Shown: positions 52,644-60,615 of the stretch, piece by piece
Numbering within the stretch: position 1 is the first letter of the stretch
Layout: the number at the start of each line of letters is the position of its first letter
NCBI GenBank assembly: GCA_021811185.1
Contig: JAJZPL010000004.1
Span: 1-64,000, forward strand
From: a bacterium
GTDB taxonomy: Bacteria > Elusimicrobiota > Elusimicrobia > Elusimicrobiales > UBA9959
Length of the DNA: 64,000 nucleotides
Reading direction: 5' to 3'
Program-made: the position numbers and the translations under genes
Notes under the pieces: generated by a model
The model's database searches: none
What the model saw: only the letters and a program-made list of their open reading frames with translations
Told to the model about the DNA's origin: nothing

Positions 52644-53342
52644 ATGGACATAAAATGCCCTCACTGTTCCCGGACCGTGCCCGCGGAGAACATCAATATC
52701 CAGACCAGCATCGCCAAGTGCGGGTCCTGTAACGCCGTGTTCGGTTTCGCCGACAAGGTGCCCGGGGCCTCGGCTTTCGGTCCGTCGAAGAGAACGGTGG
52801 AGATGCCAAGTAATTATACCGTCGCCAATGAGGGCGCGGACCTGGTGATCACGCGCAGGTGGATGAACTGGAAGTACGTGATGATGCTGGTGTTCTGCGT
52901 ATTCTGGGACGGCTTCCTGGTGTTCTGGTACTCCATAGCTTTCAGCCAGGGCGGGCCGCTGGCGATGAAGCTGTTCCCGGTGCTGCACGTGGCCGTAGGC
53001 GTGTTCCTAACTTACAGCACCCTGGCCGGCTTTCTCAACAGGACCAAAATAACGCTCAATACCGGCGAGCTGCGCATAAAGCATTATCCGCTGCCGTGGC
53101 CGGGCAACAAAGTCGTGCCGCGGCCGGAAATAGAGCAGCTCTTTTGCGAAGAGATAATGCATTCCAATAAGAACGGGACCTCTTACACCTACAACCTGCA
53201 GGCGGTAAAGACCGGCGGCGGGCGCCTGAAGCTGGTTTCCGGCATGGACAAGCCGGAGGACGCGCTGTTCCTGGAACAGAAGATAGAAGGCTTCCTCGGC
53301 ATCACGGACCGGCCCGTAGCCGGCGAGATGCGCCCGGCCTAA
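52644..53342 (+). CDS. Zinc-ribbon membrane protein of unknown function
   Basis: 232 aa. The N-terminal zinc ribbon KCPHC...KCGSC resembles the MJ0042/zinc-ribbon type. Two hydrophobic helices follow (about residues 77-98 and 108-132), then a soluble C-terminal domain (TKITLNTGELRIKHYPLPWPGNK, EDALFLEQKIEGFLG) that looks pleckstrin-like. Last gene of the operon, closed by a terminator. Confidence 0.78.
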   Translation: MDIKCPHCSRTVPAENINIQTSIAKCGSCNAVFGFADKVPGASAFGPSKRTVEMPSNYTVANEGADLVITRRWMNWKYVMMLVFCVFWDGFLVFWYSIAFSQGGPLAMKLFPVLHVAVGVFLTYSTLAGFLNRTKITLNTGELRIKHYPLPWPGNKVVPRPEIEQLFCEEIMHSNKNGTSYTYNLQAVKTGGGRLKLVSGMDKPEDALFLEQKIEGFLGITDRPVAGEMRPA

Positions 53343-53365
53343 CGCGGCGCTTAATATAAGGAAGG

Positions 53366-53386
53366 GCCCGGCTTGCCGGGCTTTTC
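53366..53386 (+). terminator. Intrinsic terminator of the radical SAM membrane operon
   Basis: GCCCGGC-TT-GCCGGGC followed by TTTTC, between convergent genes. Confidence 0.75.
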
Positions 53387-53808
53387 TATTTGAAGATGAT
53401 CAGGAGCGCGCCGGCGGCTATCATGGAAGCCCCCAGCCACTGGTACGCTCCCAGGCGTTCGCCCAGGAACATTACCGACAGCAGAATAGCGAAGACCAGG
53501 CTGAGCTTGTCTATAGGCGCTACCAGCGAGGCGGGGCCCGTCTGCAGCGCGCGGTAGTAGCAGATCCAGGACAGCCCCGTGGCCAGGCCTGACAGCACGA
53601 GGAAAATAAGGCTGTGCCGGTTCAGCAGCAGCGGGTTCTTCCATTCGTGCCGGGCCGCCACCAGCGCGCCGAGAAAGGCGATAATAACGAAGGTGCGTAT
53701 AAGTGTGGCCAGATTCGACGGGATGTCTTTCACTCCCACCTTGGCCAGTACCGCCGTCATCCCGGCGAACAGCGCCGAACCTACCGCGTAAAGTTTCCAG
53801 TCGGTCAT
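53386..53808 (-). CDS. EamA/DMT family half-size transporter
   Basis: 140 aa with five predicted helices, one EamA unit (LAKVGVKDIPSNLATLIRT, GLSWICYYRALQTGPASLVAPIDKLSLVFAILLS, LGASMIAAGALLI). Short EamA proteins act as dimers, often exporting small metabolites. AGGAAG precedes the ATG, nine bases after the antiporter stop, so the two are co-transcribed. Substrate unknown. Confidence 0.88.
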   Translation of the reverse strand: MTDWKLYAVGSALFAGMTAVLAKVGVKDIPSNLATLIRTFVIIAFLGALVAARHEWKNPLLLNRHSLIFLVLSGLATGLSWICYYRALQTGPASLVAPIDKLSLVFAILLSVMFLGERLGAYQWLGASMIAAGALLIIFK

Positions 53809-53817
53809 GATCTTCCT

Positions 53818-54948
53818 TTAGAGAATATCCTCTTCTTCCAGCGGCGGGAACCAGCGCTGCGCCACGAAAGTCGGGATAACGGCGCTGGCTATCAGCACGC
53901 CGGTGAGCACCGAGTACTGCTCGGCGTTCAGCAGGCCGCCCTTAAGCCCGAACAGCGCGGCCATCAGCCCGAAGGTGAGGCCGGTGGACATCAGCAGCGT
54001 GAAGTAGTTCCTGTTGGCGGGGAAATATTTGCCGGCCAGGAAATACACACCGGCGAACTTGGCCGCCTGTTTAACCGCGAACAGCGCGGCAAAAAGCCCG
54101 GCCGCGCCCCACAGCGCGCCAAGCGAAACCTTCATTCCGGCCACTATAAAGAAGAAAGGCGTGATGAAGGCGTAGGCTACCGTGCGCAGGCGGTTCTTCA
54201 CGGGGGCGGCCTTGGTGGAGGCGAAGTGTCCGCTCATTACCAGGCCGAAGAGGAAGGCCGGCAGCATGGCCTGGCTGGACCCGAGTTCGGCCAGGTAGAT
54301 GAAGGCGAGCAGCACGAAGAAGATATATTTTATCTCTGGCTCTATCACCTTGCCCGAGAGCGCCGGGTGGTTGAGCAGCCCGGCGGAGAAGCGCCCGGCG
54401 AACACCAGGAAGCCGCCGGAGACGCCCAGGAAGAGCAGGGTGTAGGGGTTGGGCTTGAGGAAAGCCAGGCTTAGCGCCAGCGCGGTGAGGGTGTTGGTGA
54501 GGAAGGTGCAGGCCATCAGCAGTTTGCCGGTGAGGGTCTTGCTGAGGCCGGTCTCGGTGAGCACGGAGTAGACGACGGCTAGCGAGGTCTCGGAGAGGGC
54601 TATGCCGGTGATGAGCGAGGCCTGCGGGCTCCAGCCTGCGGCGTAGCGGCAGAAGATTGCGCCGGCGGCGAAGGGGGCGAGGAAGGAGAACAGGCTGAGC
54701 GTGGCGGCTTGCCTGAAGTTCTCTTTCAGGAGTTTGGCGTCTACTTCGGCGCCGGAGAGGAAGGTGAGCACTATGCCGCCGAAGCCGGCGATGTAGGCCA
54801 TCCAGTCGGCGGCGTGCAGGCCCAGACTGCCGGCGGTGAGGCCGAGCAGGATCTCGAAGATGGCTACCGAGAGCCCCAGCCGCAGGCTCAAGAGGCTGGC
54901 CGCGAAGATCATCAGTCCGGCGATCAAGGGTATTTTGTCAGGTTCCAT
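53818..54948 (-). CDS. Kef/Nha-type cation:proton antiporter
   Basis: 376 aa from ATG 54948, with about 12 helices of the CPA2 family: FGGIVLTFLSGAEVDAKLL, ALSETSLAVVYSVLTETGL, AFITPFFFIVAGMKVSLG and MSTGLTFGLMAALFGL. No C-terminal TrkA-N domain. GGAG lies 11 bases before the ATG. The frame continues upstream to 55023 only because it runs through repeat copy 6. Confidence 0.9.
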   Translation of the reverse strand: MEPDKIPLIAGLMIFAASLLSLRLGLSVAIFEILLGLTAGSLGLHAADWMAYIAGFGGIVLTFLSGAEVDAKLLKENFRQAATLSLFSFLAPFAAGAIFCRYAAGWSPQASLITGIALSETSLAVVYSVLTETGLSKTLTGKLLMACTFLTNTLTALALSLAFLKPNPYTLLFLGVSGGFLVFAGRFSAGLLNHPALSGKVIEPEIKYIFFVLLAFIYLAELGSSQAMLPAFLFGLVMSGHFASTKAAPVKNRLRTVAYAFITPFFFIVAGMKVSLGALWGAAGLFAALFAVKQAAKFAGVYFLAGKYFPANRNYFTLLMSTGLTFGLMAALFGLKGGLLNAEQYSVLTGVLIASAVIPTFVAQRWFPPLEEEDIL

Positions 54949-54957
54949 AATCGTTCT

Positions 54958-55094
54958 CCGGGTCCCGCCACGGGGGCCGGAACGCAAAACACGCTTCGGC
55001 CACACCGTGGCCTCGCTCGACATTCGGCCCTCGCGCTATGCAAGCTCGGGCCTCACGACGGTTTTGCTTATCCGGTCCCCGTGGCGGGACCCGG
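54958..55094 (-). repeat. Palindromic repeat, copy 6
   Basis: Reverse copy whose two 23-base outer arms (54958-54980 and 55072-55094) are complementary at 22 positions yet have a sequence unlike the other copies (GGTCCCGCCACGGGG against CCCCGTGGCGGGACC). The inner hairpins GGCCC/GGGCC and GGCCAC-ACC-GTGGCC and the GCAAAAC/GTTTTGC pairing are kept. No inverted partner is seen within 5 kb. Confidence 0.85.
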
Positions 55095-55112
55095 GGCCTC
55101 ACTATGTAAAAC

Positions 55113-55138
55113 GACCTCTACCTTAGCGGGTAGAGGTC
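55113..55138 (-). terminator. Hairpin downstream of dctP
   Basis: Perfect ten-base stem GACCTCTACC/GGTAGAGGTC with loop TTAGCG; on the minus strand it is followed by GTTTT, ending the dctP operon. Confidence 0.6.
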
Positions 55139-55210
55139 ATTAGTCCCTGCGGACGGTTTCCCCGGGGGGCCGGGGCGGCGGACTTCATCGCCGTGTTCAA
55201 ATTATACAAA

Positions 55211-56215
55211 TTACTTCTTGGGCGCGCGGAAGGTTCTCAGCGCGTTCTCGACTTTGTCCAGGAGTTCCCTGGAGTAGAGCTTGCCTGCCAGCGCCTGGCG
55301 GGCGTCTTCTCCGGCCTTCTCGAGTTCGGTCACCACGGCGGGGCTGGCGGGTTCGGTGAACACCAGGCCTTTCTTTTTAAGGATGCCGATGGACTGCTCG
55401 TTCTCCTTGCGGCTCTGCAGCGTGAGCGCGCGGAAGTATTTCTCTCCCAGCGCCAGCATGGTCTTCTGGTCGGCGGGGGTGAGAGTGTCGAAAGTCTTCT
55501 TGGAGATCAGCACCGCGCCGGAGGCGTTGGTGAGCGGCAGCGCGAACACGTACTTCATGCGCGCGAACCACTGCAGCGCTATCACGGAAAGGGGAGAGCC
55601 GTAAACGCCGTTGATCATGCCGGTCTGCAGCGAGCTCATCACGTCGGTGATGGAGAGCGGGATGGGTTTTATCTTCAGCGCGGCGAAGGTGGCCTCGGCT
55701 ATGGGGTCGCCTTCCCAGATCCACATCTTCACGTCCCGCAGGTCTTCGGGCCTGGTCACGGGGATGTTGGAGAAGATGTTAACGTTGCCCACTTCGGCCC
55801 AGCCCAGCAGCACGTAGCCGCGGCTCTCGAAGATCTTCCTGAAATCTGCGTCCATCGTCTTGTAGACGTAGTCTATCTCTTTGGCGTTCTTGAACAGGAA
55901 GGGCGTGTCCAGGATGCGCGCCTCGGGGGCCACCTCGCCTATGCCCACGCCGGTAAAACCGCCGGCCTGCAGCTGGCCCAGCCTGATCTTCCTCACTACA
56001 TCCTTCTCGTCGCCGGAGACGCCGCCGGGATAGATCTTGAACTTAACGCGGCCGTCGGTCTTTAACGTGGTCTCCGTGGTGAACTGCTTCATCGCCTTCA
56101 TCCAGGTGGAGCCGTCCGGCGCCAGCGTGGCGAATTTTATCATGGTCTGCGCCTTCAGCGGCAGCGCCAGCGCCATGGCTGTAAGGTATACGGCTGCGGT
56201 TTTAGAAAAGTTCAT
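55211..56215 (-). CDS. dctP: TRAP transporter substrate-binding protein
   Basis: 334 aa periplasmic binding protein. Signal peptide at residues 1-23 (ends LPLKAQ). The DctP fold shows in IKFATLAPDGSTWMKAMKQF, GQLQAGGFTGVGIGEVAPEARILDTPFLF and MINGVYGSPLSVIALQWF. It overlaps tatT by 14 bases, the known P-T pairing. The only TRAP permease genes in the window lie 11 kb away. Ligand likely an organic acid, not determinable here. Confidence 0.93.
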   Translation of the reverse strand: MNFSKTAAVYLTAMALALPLKAQTMIKFATLAPDGSTWMKAMKQFTTETTLKTDGRVKFKIYPGGVSGDEKDVVRKIRLGQLQAGGFTGVGIGEVAPEARILDTPFLFKNAKEIDYVYKTMDADFRKIFESRGYVLLGWAEVGNVNIFSNIPVTRPEDLRDVKMWIWEGDPIAEATFAALKIKPIPLSITDVMSSLQTGMINGVYGSPLSVIALQWFARMKYVFALPLTNASGAVLISKKTFDTLTPADQKTMLALGEKYFRALTLQSRKENEQSIGILKKKGLVFTEPASPAVVTELEKAGEDARQALAGKLYSRELLDKVENALRTFRAPKK

Positions 56216-57014
56216 CTTTTTTCTCCAGTAATTTCTTCGCCTTGAGTTTGGCCACTTCGTTCGGCAGGCGGGTCACTCCGTCCTTCGGTTCCGCCTCGAT
56301 TATCTCGCCGAGGAGCCGCTCGAAAAGGGCCTGGTCCTGCGCGGCCACCGCGCCCAGCTTGGCGTACAGGTAGCGGCTCAGCATGAAGTCCGCGCCGGGG
56401 CCTTTCAGCGCCAGCTCGAAATGCTCCGCCGCCTTCTCGGGGCTGCCGCCGAGCATGCGGGGCCTGATCGCGTAGTAGGCCCCCAGGATATCCTCGGCCG
56501 CGTTATAATAGTAGCCGGGGTCCAGCTGCAGCAGTTTCAGCGCCGCCGGCTCCAGCGTGGGGATCTCCGCTATGGCTTCCGGCTTGTCCCGGTTGATGTT
56601 CATGTAAAGGGCCTTGCAGAAGGTATGCCAGAACAGCGGGTGGGCGTCCTTCTTCTTGGCGGTCTCCGCGGTGGCGCCGTCGAGCGCCCGCTCGGCGTAG
56701 GCCTGGCCCTTCTGGTAGAAGACCGAGGCGCGCTCGGGGTTCTCGTCCTCGAGGAACATGAAGGCGTAGCCGCAGAAGCCCTGGGACGCGTTCACCAGCA
56801 GGTCCTTGTTGCCGGGGTCGCTGGCCAGCAGGATCTCCATCAGCTGCAGGTTGGCCGGCAGGGCTTCCTTCACGTACTGCGGGTCGGACTCGGAGAAGAC
56901 CACGGGCAGGCCGGTGTCGATAATGCCGGAGGTGACGTGCGCGGCGGTGCGGTTGAGCGAGCAGCCGGTGAGGGCCGCCAGGCACAGGGCGTAAACCAGG
57001 TGTTTTACGTTCAT
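56202..57014 (-). CDS. tatT: TRAP-associated TPR lipoprotein TatT
   Basis: 270 aa. Lipobox LTGC with lipidated Cys18. Helical TPR-like repeats cover the rest, such as VNASQGFCGYAFMFLED and AAEDILGAYYAIRPRMLGGSPEKAAEHFELAL. TatT proteins form periplasmic trimers that bind the DctP partner, encoded next with an overlap of 14 bases. The start overlaps the malQ stop by four bases. Confidence 0.88.
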   Translation of the reverse strand: MNVKHLVYALCLAALTGCSLNRTAAHVTSGIIDTGLPVVFSESDPQYVKEALPANLQLMEILLASDPGNKDLLVNASQGFCGYAFMFLEDENPERASVFYQKGQAYAERALDGATAETAKKKDAHPLFWHTFCKALYMNINRDKPEAIAEIPTLEPAALKLLQLDPGYYYNAAEDILGAYYAIRPRMLGGSPEKAAEHFELALKGPGADFMLSRYLYAKLGAVAAQDQALFERLLGEIIEAEPKDGVTRLPNEVAKLKAKKLLEKKDELF

Positions 57015-58573
57015 CCGCGTTTCTCCTTCACCAGGGCCGAGAAAGCCGCGGCGGTGTCCGAATATTTCTTAAGGAACTCCTCGGCGGGGGTGGGGAAGCG
57101 GTAGGTCCAGTTGTGGTCGCCCAGTGTGCCGGGGGTGTTCACCCTGTCCTTGGTGCCGAAGATGTCCTGGATGGGCAGGATCACTATGCGCGAGCCGGCG
57201 CCCAGGAGCGAGGCCAGCACTTTTTCGCGCGCCTTGGCGAAGACGGGCGGGGTCGACTCGTCGCCGGAGGCCAGGTTCCAGAAAAGTTTTTTCTCGACCG
57301 GGTCCACGGTGTCCCACCAGTCGGCCAGCGGCTCGTTGTCGTGCGTGGAGGAGGTGGCCAGCGAGACCGGGCCGTAAGTTTCCGGGTTTATGTAGCTGGT
57401 CCCGTCCTTGGTCTTCTCCCAGCGCATCACCTTATAGCCCGGCACGTTCAGTTCGTTCAGCACCTCGCCCACGTAGGGCGGGATCAGGCCCAGGTCCTCG
57501 GCCACGGGCAGCATACCGCTGGCCCCGGCCACGGCCTGGATGAAGCGTTTGCCGCGCTCGCGCTGGGCGCGCTCGTCCTTGATGTCGAAGTCCGGCTTAA
57601 GCGCCACGTCGCGCGGGATCACCCAGGTGCGGAAGAAACCCACCATGTGGTCGATGCGGAACAGGTCGTAGAATTCGGCGGCCTTCTTAACCTTGGAGCG
57701 CCACCAGTCGAAATTGTTGTTCTCGATCACGTCCCAGTTGTAGGCCGGCAGGCCCCAGCGCTGGCCGGTCTCGCTGAAAGCGTCCGGCGGGGCGCCGATC
57801 TCGCGGTTGATGTCGAACTCGGCCTGGCGGGCCCACACGTCGGAGCTTTCCTGGTTCACCATGAACGGCAGGTCGCCCAGGAGCTTGATGTCCAGCTCGG
57901 CGGCGCGGGCGCGGGCGGCGGTCCACTGGCGCTGGATGGCCCACTGCAGGTATTTGAAATAGAGGATCTGGTGCTCTTCGCGCTGCTGCAGTTCCCTGAT
58001 GGCCTGCTGGTCGCGGTCCTTCAGCGGGCCTTCCCAGTGGGTCCACGAGGTCCAGCTGTGGGTGTCCTTAAGGCGGCGGAACACGGCATAGTCGTCAAGC
58101 CAGCCGGCGTTGGCGCGGCAGAAGGCGCGGAACTCGTTGGCGAGCGCCGAGTCCTTGAGGATATGGTGCTGGTGAAAATGGGTATAGACCTTCCAGAGGG
58201 TGGAGAACTTGATGTTCCTCACCTCGTCGTACATTACGGTGTCCGCCCGGCGCAGCTGGCGAAGGCCGGACTGGAAGCGGCGGGAATTCACTTCTTCCAC
58301 CAGCGCCGGGGATTCTTTGAATTCCGGCAGTTCGTCCACGGCTATGTAGATGGGGTCCAGCGCGAAGGCCGAGAGGGCGGTGTACGGGCAGGAGACGCCG
58401 GGGGGCATCTCGTTGATCGGCAGCACCTGCAGCAGGTTCAGGTTCATGGCCTTCATGGCGTCGAACCAGAGGGTCATGGAGCGGGTGTCGCCTATGCCCC
58501 AGTCCTTCTTGTGGCGCATGGAAAAAATGGGGAAAAGGGTGCCGGTATGATTTTTTTCCAGGAATGGGTGCAT
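57011..58573 (-). CDS. malQ: 4-alpha-glucanotransferase
   Basis: 520 aa GH77 enzyme moving maltooligosaccharide units in glycogen or starch metabolism. The catalytic nucleophile is in FRIDHMVGFF, the acid/base in PVAEDLGLIP and the stabiliser Asp in SSTHDNEPLADWW. Length and motifs fit the bacterial amylomaltase. It sits between ridA (12 bases) and tatT (overlap), so it is co-transcribed with unrelated TRAP genes. Confidence 0.94.
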   Translation of the reverse strand: MHPFLEKNHTGTLFPIFSMRHKKDWGIGDTRSMTLWFDAMKAMNLNLLQVLPINEMPPGVSCPYTALSAFALDPIYIAVDELPEFKESPALVEEVNSRRFQSGLRQLRRADTVMYDEVRNIKFSTLWKVYTHFHQHHILKDSALANEFRAFCRANAGWLDDYAVFRRLKDTHSWTSWTHWEGPLKDRDQQAIRELQQREEHQILYFKYLQWAIQRQWTAARARAAELDIKLLGDLPFMVNQESSDVWARQAEFDINREIGAPPDAFSETGQRWGLPAYNWDVIENNNFDWWRSKVKKAAEFYDLFRIDHMVGFFRTWVIPRDVALKPDFDIKDERAQRERGKRFIQAVAGASGMLPVAEDLGLIPPYVGEVLNELNVPGYKVMRWEKTKDGTSYINPETYGPVSLATSSTHDNEPLADWWDTVDPVEKKLFWNLASGDESTPPVFAKAREKVLASLLGAGSRIVILPIQDIFGTKDRVNTPGTLGDHNWTYRFPTPAEEFLKKYSDTAAAFSALVKEKRG

Positions 58574-58585
58574 ATAGGTGAAAAA

Positions 58586-58963
58586 TTACCTCGCGGCTAC
58601 GGCTTCTATCTCCACCAGCGCGGCCTTGGGCAGGGCTTTCACTTCCACGGCGGCGCGGGCGGGGGGATTCTTGGAGAAGAATCTGGCGTACACTTCGTTC
58701 ATCTGGGCGAACTGGCCCAGGTCCGCCATGAACACGGTGGTCTTCAGCACGTTCTCGAGGGTGAGGCCCTCGGCCTTGAGGATGGCCTCGATGTTCTTGA
58801 TGGAAGCTTCGGTCTGGAGCTTGGTATCGGCCGGGGCCAGTTGGCCGGTGGCGGGGTCGATGGGCAGCTGGCCCGAGATGAAGATGAACCCGTTGGCTTC
58901 GATGGCCTGGGAGTAGGGGCCGATGGCGGCGGGGGCGTTCTTGGTGGCGATGATCTTTTTCAT
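58586..58963 (-). CDS. ridA: RidA family enamine/imine deaminase
   Basis: 125 aa from ATG 58963 (AGGA seven bases upstream). Typical RidA motifs: APAAIGPYSQAIEANGFIFISGQLPIDP, the catalytic-type Arg in NPPARAAVEVKALPKAALVEIEAVA. Removes reactive 2-aminoacrylate-type intermediates made by PLP enzymes. In-frame extension to 59128 overlaps the DUF6485 gene and is rejected. Confidence 0.94.
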   Translation of the reverse strand: MKKIIATKNAPAAIGPYSQAIEANGFIFISGQLPIDPATGQLAPADTKLQTEASIKNIEAILKAEGLTLENVLKTTVFMADLGQFAQMNEVYARFFSKNPPARAAVEVKALPKAALVEIEAVAAR

Positions 58964-58965
58964 GA

Positions 58966-59160
58966 TTAGTCCTTTCTGGTCCTTATGAAATTTTCTATCG
59001 AGCGGTCGTAGCTCCGTTCCGCTTCCGGGGTGAAATAGCAGCCGGGCAATTCCCCGCTGGCGCGGTGGTAGGCCACGCAGTCGCAGCACAGGCCCTTGCG
59101 CGGGCAGGGTTCGTAGGTACAGGCGCAATTCTTAAGGTTGGAGCTCTTTTTACAGTCCAT
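58966..59160 (-). CDS. Small cysteine-rich protein, DUF6485-like
   Basis: 64 aa with seven cysteines in CACTYEPCPRKGLCCDC and neighbours, followed by a helical tail (YFTPEAERSYDRSIENFIRTRKD). Matches the small DUF6485 type of metal-binding protein. Its stop lies two bases before the ridA ATG, supporting a real gene. Function unknown. Confidence 0.78.
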   Translation of the reverse strand: MDCKKSSNLKNCACTYEPCPRKGLCCDCVAYHRASGELPGCYFTPEAERSYDRSIENFIRTRKD

Positions 59161-59237
59161 ATAAGCGTTACAGCAACTATATTACAAAATTCGGTACTTT
59201 ACTTGCTCGTCCGGCCAGTAATTGTAATAATATCAAT

Positions 59238-60587
59238 GTGAAAAACACTATACATTTTTCCGGCATCGGCGGGGTAGGCATGAGCGCGCTGGCGCAGGTG
59301 AAGGCCATGGAGGGCCGGAGCGTGAGCGGCTCGGACCGCGACTTCGACCGCGGCCGCAACCTTGACGTTAAGGCCAAACTGGAGGCGCTGGGCATAAAAC
59401 TCTTCCCGCAGGACGGCTCGGGCGTGAACGAGGAGACCGCGGAGCTGGCGCTCTCCACCGCCATCGAAGATACCAATCCCGAAGTGCTGCGCGCGAAAGA
59501 GCGGGGCCTTAAAATCTGGCACCGCTCGGAACTGCTGGCCGCCGAGGTGAACGGCGCCGACACCATCGCCGTGGCCGGCACCAGCGGCAAGTCCACCGTG
59601 GCCGCCATGCTGTTCTGCGTGCTTGAGGCGGCGGGGCTGGAGCCCTCTATAATCACCGGCGGCGCGCTGGGGCAGCTGAGGGAGCGCGGGCTGATCGGCA
59701 ACGCTTTCCGCGGCAAGGGAAAAATTTTAGTGGTGGAGGCCGACGAGTCCGACGGCACCATAGTGCGGTACATGCCCAAGACCGGGCTGCTGCTGAACAT
59801 CAGCAAGGACCATAAAGAGATAGAGGAGCTCAACAAGATCTTCACGGAGTTCGCCGGTCACTGCGGCCGGCTGCTGGTGAACGCCGACGACAAGCCCGCC
59901 GCCGGGCTGCTGCCCGCCGCCGAGGTTTTCGGCTTTAACGCCGGGGCCTGGAAGGTCGCCGACGTCAAGACCGGGCCTTTCTCTTCGGATTTCAAGATAA
60001 ACGGCGTGCCGTTCACGCTGCCGGCGCCCGGGCTGTACAACATCGAGAACGCGCTGGCGGCCTGCGCGGCCGCCTCGCTGTACGGCGCCAGTCTCGAATC
60101 CTGCGCGGCGGGGCTTAAGAGTTTCCGCGGCGTGGAGCGCCGCTTCGTGCTGGTGGGGGAGAAGAACGGCGTTACCGTGATAGACGATTACGCCCATAAC
60201 CCGGCCAAGATCACCGCGCTGCTGAAGGCGCTGCACCAGGCGCCTGGGCGGCGGTTGCTGGCCGTGTACCAGCCGCACGGCTTCACCCCGACCCGCCACC
60301 TTAAGAACGAGCTGATCGAGAGCTTCGTCACCGGGCTGAACCCGGCCGACATGCTGATCATGCCGCAGATCTATTACGCGGGTGGCACCGTCAGCAAGAA
60401 TATTTCCTCAAACGATATCGTCTCGGGCGTGGCCGAAAAAGGCCACTCGGCCGTCTATTACGAGAACCGGGCGGAGATCCCGGCCGCGCTTTCCAAGCTG
60501 GCCAGGCCCGGCGACATAGTGGCCGTGATGGGCGCGCGCGACGCCACGCTGGCCGAGTTCGCCGCCCAGATCCTTAAGGCCCTTTAA
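59238..60587 (+). CDS. murC: Mur ligase, UDP-N-acetylmuramate--L-alanine ligase-like
   Basis: 449 aa from GTG 59238. N-terminal GIGGVGMSALAQV, ATP loop GTSGKSTVAAM (most MurC have GTHGKTT), Lys-carbamate region EADESDGT and IDDYAHNPAKI, and C-terminal YQPHGFTPTRHL. Fits MurC, adding L-Ala to UDP-MurNAc, though the variant loop and isolation from other mur genes leave Mpl-like recycling or another ligation possible. Confidence 0.85.
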   Translation: MKNTIHFSGIGGVGMSALAQVKAMEGRSVSGSDRDFDRGRNLDVKAKLEALGIKLFPQDGSGVNEETAELALSTAIEDTNPEVLRAKERGLKIWHRSELLAAEVNGADTIAVAGTSGKSTVAAMLFCVLEAAGLEPSIITGGALGQLRERGLIGNAFRGKGKILVVEADESDGTIVRYMPKTGLLLNISKDHKEIEELNKIFTEFAGHCGRLLVNADDKPAAGLLPAAEVFGFNAGAWKVADVKTGPFSSDFKINGVPFTLPAPGLYNIENALAACAAASLYGASLESCAAGLKSFRGVERRFVLVGEKNGVTVIDDYAHNPAKITALLKALHQAPGRRLLAVYQPHGFTPTRHLKNELIESFVTGLNPADMLIMPQIYYAGGTVSKNISSNDIVSGVAEKGHSAVYYENRAEIPAALSKLARPGDIVAVMGARDATLAEFAAQILKAL

Positions 60588-60615
60588 AAGTTATGTCAGA
60601 TCAACGGAGAAAATT

